Source of the DNA: Lamprobacter modestohalophilus
Lineage (GTDB): Bacteria > Pseudomonadota > Gammaproteobacteria > Chromatiales > Chromatiaceae
Direction: 5' to 3'
DNA length: 41,681 bases
NCBI RefSeq assembly: GCF_016583905.1
Contig: NZ_NRRY01000053.1
Location: 1-41,681 of the forward strand
A program made the position numbers and the translations under genes. Below are positions 1 through 8,603 of the stretch, one piece after another. The notes under the pieces were generated by a model that saw only the letters and a list, made by a program, of their open reading frames with translations, ran no database searches and was not told the origin of the DNA. The first letter of the stretch is position 1; each line of letters starts with the position of its first letter.

Positions 1-51
1 ACCAAAGGCGAGGCCTACGATCCAAAGCACGCCTTGAGTCAGGCGGTTTAA
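1..51 (+). CDS. 3' end of an unidentified gene (partial)
   Basis: An open frame runs in from the left edge and ends at a TAA at 49-51, giving a 16-residue tail that ends HALSQAV. Too little remains to assign a family. A perfect 7-bp inverted repeat (GGCGGTT/AACCGCC, 42-56) overlaps the stop codon and could act in termination, but it has no T-tract. Whether this tail is really translated cannot be decided from 51 bases. Confidence 0.3.
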   Translation, partial: TKGEAYDPKHALSQAV

Positions 52-108
52 CCGCCGCGAGCACCGATGAGGGATTGAGTCACATCCGAGCGAGCACGAT
101 CACCCACA

Positions 109-150
109 CCACGAGTTTCTAACCACGAGTTGCTAAGAGTGACTGTCACT
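109..150. repeat. Short tandem duplication and palindrome
   Basis: Two 14-bp units, CCACGAGTTTCTAA and CCACGAGTTGCTAA, lie head to tail at 109-136 with one mismatch. They are followed at 138-150 by a perfect palindrome, AGTGAC-T-GTCACT. There is no gene between 52 and 227, so these are the only structures visible there. No function is assigned. Confidence 0.5.
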
Positions 151-227
151 GTGATGGCATGAAAGGCTTGTCCTGCATTCCTGAAACCCTGTAATCCTCA
201 CCAGCCGGCATCGCCGAGACTGAAACA

Positions 228-626
228 GTGATAAGGACAGGAATGCGCGCGGATTCCATCAGGGCGCGAGGAGCGATCACGCCACCTCATCACGACGCCG
301 GATATATGGCCGCAACGTTTCCTTCTGCTGAACAGTCAAGTGGCTCTTGCATCGCGGGGCGGACCATATATGAGGATTGGTCTGATTCCGAGATCTGGGC
401 CTACGCCAGGGCACAGAACTTGATCATTTTGTCCAAGGACGCCGATTTCTCCGATCGCATATTGGTCAGCAAACCGCCGCCAAGGGTCATTCATATCCGT
501 TTTGGAAACATGAAGATGCGTGATTTCCACGGGCTGATTCGCCATCAATGGCCGGACATCGTTGCACTTGCTCATCAGCATCGGCTCGTCACGGCTTATC
601 GCAATCGCATCGAGGCAATCGATTAA
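228..626 (+). pseudogene. DUF5615 PIN-like toxin gene with damaged 5' end
   Basis: The C-terminal two thirds (from about residue 48: IYEDWSDSEIWAYAR, then SKDADFSDR and PPPRVIHIRFGN) match the DUF5615 family, PIN-fold proteins usually found as toxins beside a small antitoxin. The first 45 residues do not resemble the family. In another frame at about 317-358, however, the DNA reads RFLLLNSQVALAS, which resembles the usual beta-strand start (RFL-DAQLPPALA). The simplest reading is a 5' region broken by small indels, so this open frame is a fused remnant. No antitoxin partner (such as DUF433) is seen upstream within the window. It could still make a truncated protein. Confidence 0.55.
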
Positions 627-798
627 GACGCTTGCGCGACAGGCTGGAAACGCCAAACCGCATAGACCGATGCGATTTGCACCGCGCACCGATAACCGAC
701 CGAACGACCGGCGCCGCGACCAGATGCCGCTTGACTCCGATCAAGGATCAGACAGGCTGCTGCAGGCTCAATGGACGCTTTGGGGAACACGACCAACC

Positions 799-2523
799 AT
801 GAAGCCCATCCTGACCTCACTCAGCCGCGGACTGCTGATCCTGCTCGGGCTGGGCGGCGGCATCGCCCTGGCCGCGTTCTTGATCAGCCATGCCCGAGCG
901 CCGCAACACACCGACAGCCAGGCACCGGCGCCGACGCTGAGCGTCATCGAACTGCAACCCGTCGCTCTGCAGATCGAGGCGCGCGGCCTTGGCACCGCGC
1001 GCTCGGCCGAGCGCTGGCAAGCGGTGGCCAATGTCGCCGGTCGCGTCGTTGAGCGTCATCCAGATTTGGAGAGCGGCAACCTGCTGCCGGCTGGCACTCT
1101 GTTACTCGCGCTCGACCCGAGCCGCTACCAGCTGGCCATCGCCGAGGCCGAGGCGGAGGCCCAGCGCCTGACCGCCGAGCAGATCCAGCTCGAGGTCGAG
1201 GCCGAGAGCACGCGCCGCCTGCTCGCCCTCGAGCAGGAGCGACTGGACCTGACCGAACAGGAGCTGGCACGCATCAAGCAGCTCGCCACGACCGGCTCGG
1301 CCTCGCGCTCGCAGCTTGACGAACAGCGTCGCGCCAGCGCCGCCCAACGCCGTGCGGTGGCGACGTTAGAGAACGAGCTATCCCTCATCCCCTCCCGTCG
1401 TCAGCAACTGGCCGCGCAACAGGCGCGCGCCGCCGTGCTGCTGGCGCAGGCCAAGCAAGATCTCGCCGATACCCGTTTCGAGGCGCCCTATGCACTGCGC
1501 CTGTCCGAGGTCGAGGTTGAGCTGCATCAGTACATCGCACCTGGCCAGCGGCTGTTCAGCGCCGACAGCCTGGCGGCGGCTGAGGTCGAGGCACAGATCC
1601 CGCTCGGTATGCTGCGCCGACTGCTCGGCAGTGTCGCGACGGCCGCGACTGCGCCCAACGCATCGAATGCACCGAACGCCCCGATTCCCGAGACGCAGCG
1701 TCTCGATGAGCGCATGGACTTCAGTGCCGTCACCGCCGAGGTACGCCTGGTCGGCGACGAACAGGTGCGCTGGCCGGCTGAACTGACCCGGGTCGCCAGC
1801 GGCCTGGACCCGGTCACCCGCAGCGCGCGGGTGGTGGTGCGAGTCGCGCATCCCTATCGCGATGCCAGCCCACCCGATCGCCCGCCGTTGCAGCCCGGCA
1901 TGCTGACGCAGGTCACCCTGTCCGCGGCCAGTCCTGAGCCTCGACTGGTGGTGCCGGCGTCGGCCGTGCACCCCGCAGCGGCAGCCGTGCATCCCGCCGC
2001 GGGCGTCGATAGCGCAGTCGATAGCGCAGTCGACGGTGCAGTCGACAGGAAGGCAGAAGCCGACGGGAAGCAGCCCCTGTTAGGCTCAGACTCTGGCGCT
2101 GGCGCGGGCGCACGCGCAGGTCATCGAACACGCCTGGTCTATCGACTCGACGCCGAGGATCGACTCCGCCACACCCCGGTCGAGATCGCCTTTGAGCAGA
2201 GCGGCCTCGCCGTGATCGCCGCGGGCCTCGCGCCAGGCGATCGCGTCATCGTCGATGACCCGTTGCCGGCGATCGATGGCATGCAGGTCAACCCTCGCCC
2301 CGATCCTGCACTTGAGGCTCGATTGAAACAAGAGGCGCAGCGCCAGACAGCACGACAGGCAACGCCAGAGCGACAAGTCGAAGCCCAAGCACAACCGCTG
2401 CTGAGGGATCGGCCACAAGGCCAGCCTCGGTCTCAAGCGCCGATCGCCGCTCAGCCGGCGGTCCAAACGCCAACTCAGACCCCGCAACCAGCACAAACGC
2501 CCTCGGCGGGAGCCACCCCATGA
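799..2523 (+). CDS. RND efflux periplasmic adaptor (membrane fusion protein)
   Basis: This 574-residue protein is the periplasmic adaptor of a tripartite RND pump, linking the inner-membrane permease encoded next to an outer-membrane channel. ATG 799 is chosen because it is followed by a classic membrane anchor (residues about 8-28, rich in L/G/A). The open frame extends upstream to 562, but that part is not membrane-protein-like. A beta/lipoyl segment (VANVAGRVVERHPDLESG), a long Glu/Ala/Gln-rich coiled coil (about 110-220) and a beta-barrel domain (ITLS-like turns near PGMLTQVTLSAAS) follow. It is longer than the usual 350-400 residues because of a repetitive Ala/Val/Asp insert (about 390-430) and a Gln/Pro-rich tail of roughly 100 residues. 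The stop overlaps the permease start (ATGA), showing translational coupling. The substrate is unknown. Confidence 0.85.
   Translation: MKPILTSLSRGLLILLGLGGGIALAAFLISHARAPQHTDSQAPAPTLSVIELQPVALQIEARGLGTARSAERWQAVANVAGRVVERHPDLESGNLLPAGTLLLALDPSRYQLAIAEAEAEAQRLTAEQIQLEVEAESTRRLLALEQERLDLTEQELARIKQLATTGSASRSQLDEQRRASAAQRRAVATLENELSLIPSRRQQLAAQQARAAVLLAQAKQDLADTRFEAPYALRLSEVEVELHQYIAPGQRLFSADSLAAAEVEAQIPLGMLRRLLGSVATAATAPNASNAPNAPIPETQRLDERMDFSAVTAEVRLVGDEQVRWPAELTRVASGLDPVTRSARVVVRVAHPYRDASPPDRPPLQPGMLTQVTLSAASPEPRLVVPASAVHPAAAAVHPAAGVDSAVDSAVDGAVDRKAEADGKQPLLGSDSGAGAGARAGHRTRLVYRLDAEDRLRHTPVEIAFEQSGLAVIAAGLAPGDRVIVDDPLPAIDGMQVNPRPDPALEARLKQEAQRQTARQATPERQVEAQAQPLLRDRPQGQPRSQAPIAAQPAVQTPTQTPQPAQTPSAGATP
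1963..2049 (+). repeat. In-frame tandem repeats in the adaptor gene
   Basis: Two 21-bp units (GCCGTGCAYCCCGCMGCG plus a GCA or GGC spacer) at 1963-2001 encode AVHPAA twice. They are followed by about three and a half 12-bp units (GTCGATAGCGCA-type) at 2005-2049 encoding DSAV repeats. All units are multiples of three, so copy-number change would lengthen or shorten a surface loop without breaking the frame. Confidence 0.7.
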
Positions 2524-5500
2524 TCCGCTGGTTCGCGGCCCACCCGACCGCGGCCAACCTGATGCTGCTCCTGCTACTGGCGGCTGGGCTCTTCGCCGCG
2601 CCGACCCTGCAGCGCGAGACCTTCCCCGACTACCGCCCGACCGAGGTCGGCATCGAGGTCGAATACCGCGGTGCCAGCGCTGCCGATGTCGAGGAGGCGA
2701 TCTGCCGGCGCCTGCGCGATGCGCTCAAGGCGGTTGATTATCTCGATGAGCTGATCTGCGTCGCCCAAGACAACCTCGCCAACGCCACCGCAACCATGCA
2801 GCCGGGCGGCGACGCGCTGCGCTTTCGCAGCGACATCGAGACCGCCGTGCGCGCCATCCGCCATCTGCCAGCGCGCGCCGAGACGCCGATCGTGCGCTCG
2901 CTGCATCAGAGCGATCTGGTCGCGGCGGTCGCGATCAGCGGCGCGCTGCCGCTGGCACAGCTTGAGGAGGTCGCGCGCCAGCTCGAGGACCGCATCCTGC
3001 GCCTGCCCGGTGTCGCCGAGGTGCAGATCCAAGGCCTGTCGCAACGCCAATGGCAGGTGGAGGTGCCGCGCGATGTGCTCGCCCAGCACGGGCTTTCGGC
3101 CCGCGCGCTGGCGCAGCTGATCGCCCGTCAGAACATCGACCTGCCGCTCGGCATCCTGGAGGGCGACGACCGCGAGCTGCTGCTGCGCTTCACCGATCAA
3201 CGCCGCTCGCTGCGTGCGCTGGCCGATCTGGTTGTGGTGTCGGATGCCGAGGGTGGCGAGCTGACCCTGGGCCAGCTCGCCAAGCTCTCGCAGGTCGGCG
3301 AGCGCGCCGAGGAGCAGATCCACTTCAACGGTGAGCGCGCGCTGGTGCTCGAGGTCAGCAAGGGGCTGCGCGACGATGCGCTGCGGGTGTTCGCGGCGCT
3401 CGAGGCCCTGGTCGCCGAGGAGCAGGCGCGGCTCGGCACCGGCATGCAACTGACCCTGACCCAGGACATGACCAGCATCGTTCGTGATCGGCTGCGGATG
3501 CTAGTCAGCAACGGCCTGATGGGGCTGCTCCTGGTGGTGTTGGTGATGAGTCTGTTTTTCCGCCCGCGCCTGGCGCTCTGGGCGGTGCTCGGGCTGCCGG
3601 CGGCCTTCGCCGGGGCCTTTGTGGTGATGGCCTTGACCGGGCTATCGCTGAACATGATCACGCTGGTGGCGCTGCTGATGGCGATCGGCATTGTGATGGA
3701 CGATGCCATCGTCATCACCGACAACATTGCCGCGCGGGCGAGCGCGCAATCCGACGCCCCAGCGAGCGATGCGTCCGCCCCCGCCCCCTCCTCGCTCGAC
3801 ACCGTCGTCGCCGGCACCCGCGAAGTCCTGCCCGGCGTGCTGTCCTCCTTCCTCACCACGGTCTCGGTGTTCCTGCCGCTGTCATTCCTCGCCGGCGAGC
3901 TGGGCGCGGTGCTGCAGGTGCTGCCGATCGTGCTGATCGCGGCGCTGGCGGCGAGCCTGATCGAGGCCTTCCTGATCCTGCCGCATCACCTCAAGGGCAG
4001 CGTCAACAGCCTGAGCGAAGCACCCGAGTCGCGGCTGCGGCAGGCCTTCGAGCGTGGCTTCGCCAGCTTCCGCGAGCGCGTTGGTCGCGCTGCTGATGCG
4101 GCCATCCGCGCCCGCCATGCGGTGCTCGGCCTGGTGCTGCTGGTGCTGATCGGCTCGGTCGGCTTCGTCGCCGGTGGCCACATCGGCAGCGAGGCGATGC
4201 CTTCGATCGACGGTGATGTGCTGGAGGCGCGCATCCTGATGCCGCAGGGCACGCCGCTGGCGCGCACCGAGGCGGTCGCGGCGCAGGTCGAGGCGGCGAT
4301 GCGCCAACTCGATGCGGAACTGAGCCCGCAGCAGCCCGACGCAGCGCCGTTGGTCGAGGCCATCCAGACCCGCTTCAATCACAATCCGAGCGCGCAGGAG
4401 GCCGGTCCCCATGTCGCCACCGTCATCGTCGATCTGCTCGCCGCCGAGCAGCGCACCCTGAGCCTGGATGTGCTGACTGCGGCTTGGCGCGAGGCCATCG
4501 GCCCGATCGCCGGCCTCCACAGTCTGCTGATCCAGGAGCCCGGCTTCGGCCCGGCGGGCATCCCGGTCGAGATCCGCCTGCAGGGCGAGGATCTGGACGC
4601 GCTCAAGGCCGCCGCGCTGGAGGCCAGCACGCAGCTGGCCGGCTATGAGGCGGTATTCAACGTCATCGACGATCTGCGCCCCGGCAAGCCACAACGCCGC
4701 TATCGGCTCGCCGAGGGCGCCCATGGGCTGGGGCTGACCGCCGAGGAGGTCGCCACGCAACTGCGCGCGGCCTGGCTTGGCGAGATCGCCGACAGCCAGC
4801 GCATCGGCGCCTGGGACATCGAGATCCTGGTGCGCCAGGCCAAGGACGATCGCGATGATCTCGATGATCTGGCCGATCAGACCATTCAGCTCGCCGATGG
4901 CCAGCGCGTGCCGCTCAGCGCGGTGGCGAGGGTCAGCGAGCAGCGCGACTGGGCGCGGATCACCCGCATCGATGGGCTTCGAACGGTGACGGTCGCCGCC
5001 GATGTCGATGCCCGGCTGGCCAGCGGTCAGGCCATCGTCAGCGATCTGCGCGCGTGTTGGTTGGACGACTTCCAGGCGCGGCATCCGCTGGTGGAGGTCC
5101 AGTTCGAGGGCCAGGTCGCCAATGCCGCCGAGACCGGCGGCTCAATCCGCCGTGGTCTGCTGATCGGCCTGCTCGGCATCTTTGTCATCCTCTCGTTCCA
5201 GTTCCGTGGCTACCTCGAGCCGCTGATCGTGATGCTGGCGATCCCGCTGGCCTTCATCGGCGCCATCTGGGGCCATGTGCTGATGGGCTATTACCTATCG
5301 ATGCCGTCGCTGATCGGCGCCGCCTCGCTGGCTGGTATCGTCGTCAACAACGCCATCCTGCTGATCCAGTTCATCAACGCCAACCGTGCCCAGGGACTCT
5401 CTGCCGCGGCCGCTGCGGGCCAGGCCAGCCGTCAGCGGCTGCGCGCCATCCTCATCTCCTCGCTGACCACCATTGCCGGTCTGGCACCACTGCTCGCCGA

Positions 5501-5654
5501 GACCAGCTCCCAGGCCGATGCGATCAAGCCGTTGGTGATCTCGGTGGTGTTTGGGCTGCTCAGTGCGACGCTGTTGGTGTTGCTGGTGATTCCCGCGCTC
5601 TATGTGCTGCTCGATGATCTTGGGTTGGCGCGGCAGAAGGTGCAAGCTGAATGA
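2520..5654 (+). CDS. RND efflux permease (AcrB/HAE1-like)
   Basis: This is a proton-driven inner-membrane pump of 1044 residues, the normal size for the AcrB superfamily. It begins with the cytoplasmic/TM1 start IRWFAAHPTAANLMLLLLL. The porter domain contains the LPGVAEVQIQG motif. The TM4 proton relay is IVMDDAIVITDN, with the paired Asp at about residues 393-394, and TM5-6 reads LTTVSVFLPLSFLAGELG. The second half repeats the fold, with FRGYLEPLIVMLAIPLAFIG and VVNNAILLIQFIN. An unusual Ala/Ser/Pro-rich insert of about 25 residues sits in the loop just after the TM4 relay. It overlaps the adaptor gene by 4 bp; no outer-membrane channel gene follows, so a channel encoded elsewhere is needed. 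Substrate not predictable; the lack of CzcA hallmarks argues against a metal-type pump. Confidence 0.9.
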   Translation: MIRWFAAHPTAANLMLLLLLAAGLFAAPTLQRETFPDYRPTEVGIEVEYRGASAADVEEAICRRLRDALKAVDYLDELICVAQDNLANATATMQPGGDALRFRSDIETAVRAIRHLPARAETPIVRSLHQSDLVAAVAISGALPLAQLEEVARQLEDRILRLPGVAEVQIQGLSQRQWQVEVPRDVLAQHGLSARALAQLIARQNIDLPLGILEGDDRELLLRFTDQRRSLRALADLVVVSDAEGGELTLGQLAKLSQVGERAEEQIHFNGERALVLEVSKGLRDDALRVFAALEALVAEEQARLGTGMQLTLTQDMTSIVRDRLRMLVSNGLMGLLLVVLVMSLFFRPRLALWAVLGLPAAFAGAFVVMALTGLSLNMITLVALLMAIGIVMDDAIVITDNIAARASAQSDAPASDASAPAPSSLDTVVAGTREVLPGVLSSFLTTVSVFLPLSFLAGELGAVLQVLPIVLIAALAASLIEAFLILPHHLKGSVNSLSEAPESRLRQAFERGFASFRERVGRAADAAIRARHAVLGLVLLVLIGSVGFVAGGHIGSEAMPSIDGDVLEARILMPQGTPLARTEAVAAQVEAAMRQLDAELSPQQPDAAPLVEAIQTRFNHNPSAQEAGPHVATVIVDLLAAEQRTLSLDVLTAAWREAIGPIAGLHSLLIQEPGFGPAGIPVEIRLQGEDLDALKAAALEASTQLAGYEAVFNVIDDLRPGKPQRRYRLAEGAHGLGLTAEEVATQLRAAWLGEIADSQRIGAWDIEILVRQAKDDRDDLDDLADQTIQLADGQRVPLSAVARVSEQRDWARITRIDGLRTVTVAADVDARLASGQAIVSDLRACWLDDFQARHPLVEVQFEGQVANAAETGGSIRRGLLIGLLGIFVILSFQFRGYLEPLIVMLAIPLAFIGAIWGHVLMGYYLSMPSLIGAASLAGIVVNNAILLIQFINANRAQGLSAAAAAGQASRQRLRAILISSLTTIAGLAPLLAETSSQADAIKPLVISVVFGLLSATLLVLLVIPALYVLLDDLGLARQKVQAE

Positions 5655-5786
5655 CAGGTCACGCCCTGTTCCCGGACGCAGCAAAGCAATCGGCGGCATG
5701 CGCTGCCCGCGGCGCGGAGGCGCGTGTCAAGCGCTGCCATCAGGTGCCGCGGTCGATGCGGACGTCGGCGACGCATCGGCCCATTG

Positions 5787-5966
5787 CCGGCGGTTGATCG
5801 CATAGTCGGTCACTTGGCCGACGAAGGGCAGCAGCAGCATGCCATCGAGGCGATCAACCCGCTGGGGCTCGCGATGCTGGCGGATACCGATGGTCATGCC
5901 CTTCTGGCCAGCGCGCGGCTGCACGCGGTAGGTGCCGAGCAGCCGATCCCACCAGGAGAATCGCGC
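5787..5966 (-). pseudogene. Fragment of sterol desaturase/fatty acid hydroxylase family gene
   Basis: Minus-strand translation from about 5966 to 5787 reads FSWWDRLLGTYRVQP, then GQKGMTIGIRQ and LLLPFVGQ. This is the conserved C-terminal end of the sterol desaturase superfamily (typical NLPWWDRLFGTYRAQP...HEGMTIGL). The His-rich iron-binding region upstream is absent, so only about 60 residues survive. It abuts a rhodanese fragment on the opposite strand, consistent with a region of rearranged debris. Confidence 0.6.
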
Positions 5967-5978
5967 TGACCTGCCGCG

Positions 5979-6128
5979 CTGATCTGCCGCACCGATCGCC
6001 GCTCGGCCCAGGCCGCGGCGCTGCTCGCCGGCCGTGGCTTCGCTCAGGTGCAGGTCATCCAAGGCGGCATGACCGCCTGGCGAGCCCATGGCTGGCCGGT
6101 CGAGCAGGCTCATGATCAAGCCAACTGA
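5979..6128 (+). pseudogene. C-terminal fragment of a rhodanese domain
   Basis: In frame from 5979 to the TGA at 6126-6128 the translation begins LICRTDRRSAQAAALLAGRG, followed by VIQGGMTAWRAHGWPV. This is the active-site loop (Cys in ICRTDRRS) and final helix of a single-domain rhodanese (sulfurtransferase). The N-terminal half is missing and no start codon with a ribosome site is visible. Its family role would be sulfane-sulfur transfer; here it is a relic. Confidence 0.6.
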
Positions 6129-6184
6129 AGCGCGTTCGCAGACTGGCACAGACTGCTGGCCCTGCGCATCGCTCAACCTCCATT

Positions 6185-6215
6185 CAGCAGCAGGCCGTCG
6201 CAGACAGACCGCGAG
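6185..6215. repeat. 31-bp direct repeat, copy 1
   Basis: An exact 31-bp match to 7451-7481 (begins CAGCAGCAGGCCGTCGCAGA, ends GACCGCGAG). Part of the unit derives from the small membrane-protein gene whose intact copy lies at 16885-17112. The repeat therefore records duplication of an already rearranged junction. Confidence 0.8.
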
Positions 6216-6259
6216 AAAGCCACCGAGGACTCGTCTGACTCGACCTCATCACGCTTGGT

Positions 6260-6631
6260 TTAGCGCTCGTCCAAGCAGTGCCTCAGGATCAGCGCCTGCA
6301 GATCCACAAGCGATTCGCAGGCGGCAATGGCCGGCGCGTCGGCACAGAGTACCAGCCGCCCTTCGCACTCACGAAAGATCGCCGGCAGAAGCGTCTGCAC
6401 ATCGGGGAAGCGCGCGCGAAACTGATCGCGATGCAGGAACTCGCAAGGCGCGCTCAGAGACTCGATGAAGCGACGCCATTCGGCGCGCTCGCTCAGCAGG
6501 CCATGAGTGATGGCGCACAAGTCACAAGCATAGGTCGCGGGTGAGAAAAGCTTGTGGCCAATGTCGGCCATTGTGTTGAAGAGGCCGCTATCAGCGTTGT
6601 AGACGAAGACCAGCTGGTTGTGCCTGTTCAA
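6260..6631 (-). CDS. Conserved hypothetical protein (YNADSG motif)
   Basis: A protein of about 123 residues beginning near LNRHNQLVFVYNADSGLFNT, with FSPATYACDLCAITHG (a Cys-x2-Cys pair), then a Trp/Phe-rich stretch and FLHRDQFRARFP. I recall similar unnamed proteins in proteobacteria but know no function; the CxxC pair could bind metal or be redox active. A TTG at 6631 is preferred as the start because GAGGG lies six bases upstream and a different minus-strand frame ends at 6654. An in-frame ATG at 6700 would add 23 unconvincing residues. It looks intact although both sides are gene debris. Confidence 0.6.
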   Translation of the reverse strand: MNRHNQLVFVYNADSGLFNTMADIGHKLFSPATYACDLCAITHGLLSERAEWRRFIESLSAPCEFLHRDQFRARFPDVQTLLPAIFRECEGRLVLCADAPAIAACESLVDLQALILRHCLDER

Positions 6632-6653
6632 TGGGCTGCCCTCTTGTTGGTTA

Positions 6654-6790
6654 TCACCGATACAACCGTGCCAGCCGTGCCGGATCAGCGCCCAGGGCAT
6701 AGGCTAGCCGCAACCGCCACATCAGCACCATGGTGCGCAGAATCCCGCGCGATTCCCAGCGTCGGCTGGAGGCGATCAAGGCCGGGCGCA
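6654..6790 (-). pseudogene. C-terminal fragment of an unidentified gene
   Basis: A minus-strand frame ending at 6654 reads RTMVLMWRLRLAYALGADPA and ends RLARLYR. The Arg/Leu-rich end looks like a genuine C-terminus, and it lies just upstream of the 6631 start as an operon partner would. No family is recognised. Upstream (above about 6790) the frame overlaps a rhodanese remnant on the other strand, so the gene is truncated. Confidence 0.3.
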
Positions 6791-6809
6791 AGCACAGGGG
6801 TCGCGCCAG

Positions 6810-7025
6810 GTGGTGGCGCAGCGCGACGAGATCCCCCGCGACCAGCCTGTGATCATCTACTGCAACACCGGCTCGCTCTCGGCCCAGGCCGGCTTCGCCC
6901 TGCGCCTGTTGGGCTGGGACAATGTGCGCATCCTCCAAGACGGTCTGGTCGGCTGGAAGGCCAAGGGCGGCTTTGAGGCCAATCAGCGGGCCATCGAGGC
7001 GGCTGAGGAGGCTGGTGCGTCCTGA
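6810..7025 (+). pseudogene. C-terminal half of a rhodanese-like sulfurtransferase
   Basis: The frame from GTG 6810 encodes about 71 residues: VIIYCNTGSLSAQAGFALRL (active-site loop with the presumed catalytic Cys), then VRILQDGLVGWKAKGG and a tail AIEAAEEAGAS. This is the second half of a rhodanese domain; the first half, with the conserved DVR and G-H-I-P-GA motifs, is absent. The last 30 bp of coding sequence recur at about 11343-11374, marking a second copy of the same gene end. Probably non-functional, although a short protein could be made. Confidence 0.6.
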
Positions 7026-7236
7026 TGACACTTTCCTGCGTTGAAGCAGCTCGCGGTTAACAAAGGGCTGGGCTTCATCGGCACCGCGGCTAGCCTCGAG
7101 CCGGAATAATGCGCTACAAAGGCTGTGCTCGGGCAGCGCGCCGGCTTTGACCCGCACCTGATCGTCGACGAAACCGCCAGCAGCCCAACGTCCGTTCTGT
7201 ACGAAACGGCTAGCTCGGTGGGACACTCTTCAGCGA

Positions 7237-7338
7237 TCAGTGCTCGCGGGCAATGGCCGCACACTCGGCGATCGGTTGGATGCTGCCGACCTCGTTGTTC
7301 GCGTGCATGACGCTGACGAGCCGCGTCTCCGGGCGCAT
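7237..7338 (-). pseudogene. Fragment of a cysteine desulfurase (NifS/IscS family)
   Basis: From 7338 to a TGA at 7239-7237 the minus strand encodes 33 residues: [20 protein letters not shown], then [12 protein letters not shown]. The sequence [15 protein letters not shown] is a strongly conserved part of the PLP-dependent NifS/IscS fold, upstream of the PLP-lysine. Nothing before or after it in frame matches, so it is an isolated internal fragment. It adds another sulfur-transfer gene to the debris here. Confidence 0.65.
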
Positions 7339-7384
7339 CGGCGCACTGCCGACGGTTAGGCGCAAACAGAGGTCGAGTGATCGC

Positions 7385-7490
7385 TCAGCGCATCCGCATC
7401 CAGCCCAAGTGCCCGAGCTTGGCCAGCACCAGCAGCCAGCGGATGCCCTGCAGCAGCAGGCCGTCGCAGACAGACCGCGAGTGGATCATT
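7385..7490 (-). pseudogene. Partial duplicate of the small membrane protein at 16.9 kb
   Basis: Minus-strand translation ending at TGA 7387-7385 reads [20 protein letters not shown] followed by GWMRMR. This is nearly identical to the last 25 residues of the gene at 16885-17112 ([19 protein letters not shown], then GWMRMR). DNA similarity extends past the stop codon to about 7360. Only the C-terminal third is present. Confidence 0.7.
7451..7481. repeat. 31-bp direct repeat, copy 2
   Basis: Exact copy of 6185-6215. It spans the upstream junction of the partial membrane-protein duplicate, which suggests one rearranged fragment was copied again 1.27 kb away. Confidence 0.8.
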
Positions 7491-7508
7491 CGCAGCCAAC
7501 GGCCATGC

Positions 7509-8603
7509 TCAGCAGCAGGAGCCGGTCGTGCAAGCAATCGCGGTCGTGAATGGATTTGCATCGCTCACGCCCGGGAAGGGTCCCCGATGTGCCCCGGCCC
7601 CAGCGTCAAACGCGAAAGCGCGTGAGAACCGCGAGGCCCGCAGGATGCGGTAGCTGTTCGCGGAGACAGCCACGGCATGCCCGGTGGGGAAGCGCCGATC
7701 GCGGTCTAGGGACCAGTTGTCGGGGTAGCCAGACAGGTCGCCGCGATAGGTCACCGTTTGGCCATGATCCTCGGCCCCGGGGTCCAGCCCCTCGACCTTG
7801 AAGAGTCGATAGGTCGCGGAACAGAAGCGCGCGGGCGCGACCTTTTCCGCCACCTGGGTGTCGTCGATCGCCAAAGGCCGTGCATCCACAAGCCGTGGAT
7901 CGGTGAAGCCAGCGGCGCGCGCGAGCGACAGGAAATCAGCCCAGTACAGCGCACCGGCCAGGCACTCGCCATAAAGCACCGGGTCCTCGGCCAGGGCGGC
8001 GGGCAGGCGGCGGTCGGCATAGACATCGGCGAAGTAGAACTCGCCGCCCGGAGCCAACAGCTGATAGGCGCCAGCGAGCACCGCCGCCTTGTCCGGCGAC
8101 AGGTTGAGCACACAGTTGGAGACGATCAGATCGAAGCCACCCGCCGGCAGTCCAAGCGCGCCGAGCGCCTCGATGCGCCCTTCGACGAAGCGCACATTGG
8201 AGCGCGCGTAGCCATAGCGCTCGGCGTGATAGGCCCGATGCCGCTCGGCCACCGCCAACTGAGCCGCCGTCATATCGACGCCAACGACCTCGCCCTGCTC
8301 GCCGACCAACCGCGAGAGCAGGTAGACATCGCGCCCGGCGCCACAGCCCAGATCCAGCACCCGCAGCCCCTCGAGGGCATCGGGCGCGACCAAGCCGCAG
8401 CCGTAATAGCGCTCGCTGACCTCGGGATGGATATCAGCCAACAAAGGCTTCAGCGCCTCAGGCACCGCAGCGCCATCGCAGCAAGCGTCGGTGCGCAGGT
8501 CATGGCTGCCGGTTAAGGTCTCGCCGTAGTAGCGCTGGACTTGCTCGAGAATGCTCTGGTGATCACTCATTCGGTTAAAGCTCATCAAGGGGTTGTGGAT
8601 CAT
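7509..8603 (-). CDS. arsM: Arsenite methyltransferase
   Basis: SAM-dependent methylation of arsenite to methylated and eventually volatile arsenicals, in the cytoplasm. The Rossmann SAM site is VLDLGCGAGRDVYLL (about 82-96). Cysteines at about 41, 69, 164 (SNCVLN) and 214 (GECLAGALYW) keep the spacing of the four catalytic cysteines of characterised ArsM (44, 72, 174, 224 in the algal enzyme). The C-terminal end TGSCC also fits many bacterial ArsM proteins. ATG 8603 shares a base with the stop of the upstream diguanylate cyclase (TGATG), giving 364 residues; ATG 8570 (MSDHQSIL) is an alternative. No arsenic operon (arsR, arsB, arsC) adjoins it. Confidence 0.88.
   Translation of the reverse strand: MIHNPLMSFNRMSDHQSILEQVQRYYGETLTGSHDLRTDACCDGAAVPEALKPLLADIHPEVSERYYGCGLVAPDALEGLRVLDLGCGAGRDVYLLSRLVGEQGEVVGVDMTAAQLAVAERHRAYHAERYGYARSNVRFVEGRIEALGALGLPAGGFDLIVSNCVLNLSPDKAAVLAGAYQLLAPGGEFYFADVYADRRLPAALAEDPVLYGECLAGALYWADFLSLARAAGFTDPRLVDARPLAIDDTQVAEKVAPARFCSATYRLFKVEGLDPGAEDHGQTVTYRGDLSGYPDNWSLDRDRRFPTGHAVAVSANSYRILRASRFSRAFAFDAGAGAHRGPFPGVSDANPFTTAIACTTGSCC

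Noticed and set aside
3882-5084. Long minus-strand open frame (400 codons) opposite the RND permease gene
   Set aside because: High-GC shadow frame: no family motifs, Arg/Asp/His-rich, fully inside a well-supported permease gene.
6185-7481. CRISPR array from the 31-bp repeat
   Set aside because: Only two copies 1.27 kb apart, no regular spacers and no cas genes; the repeat derives from a gene fragment.
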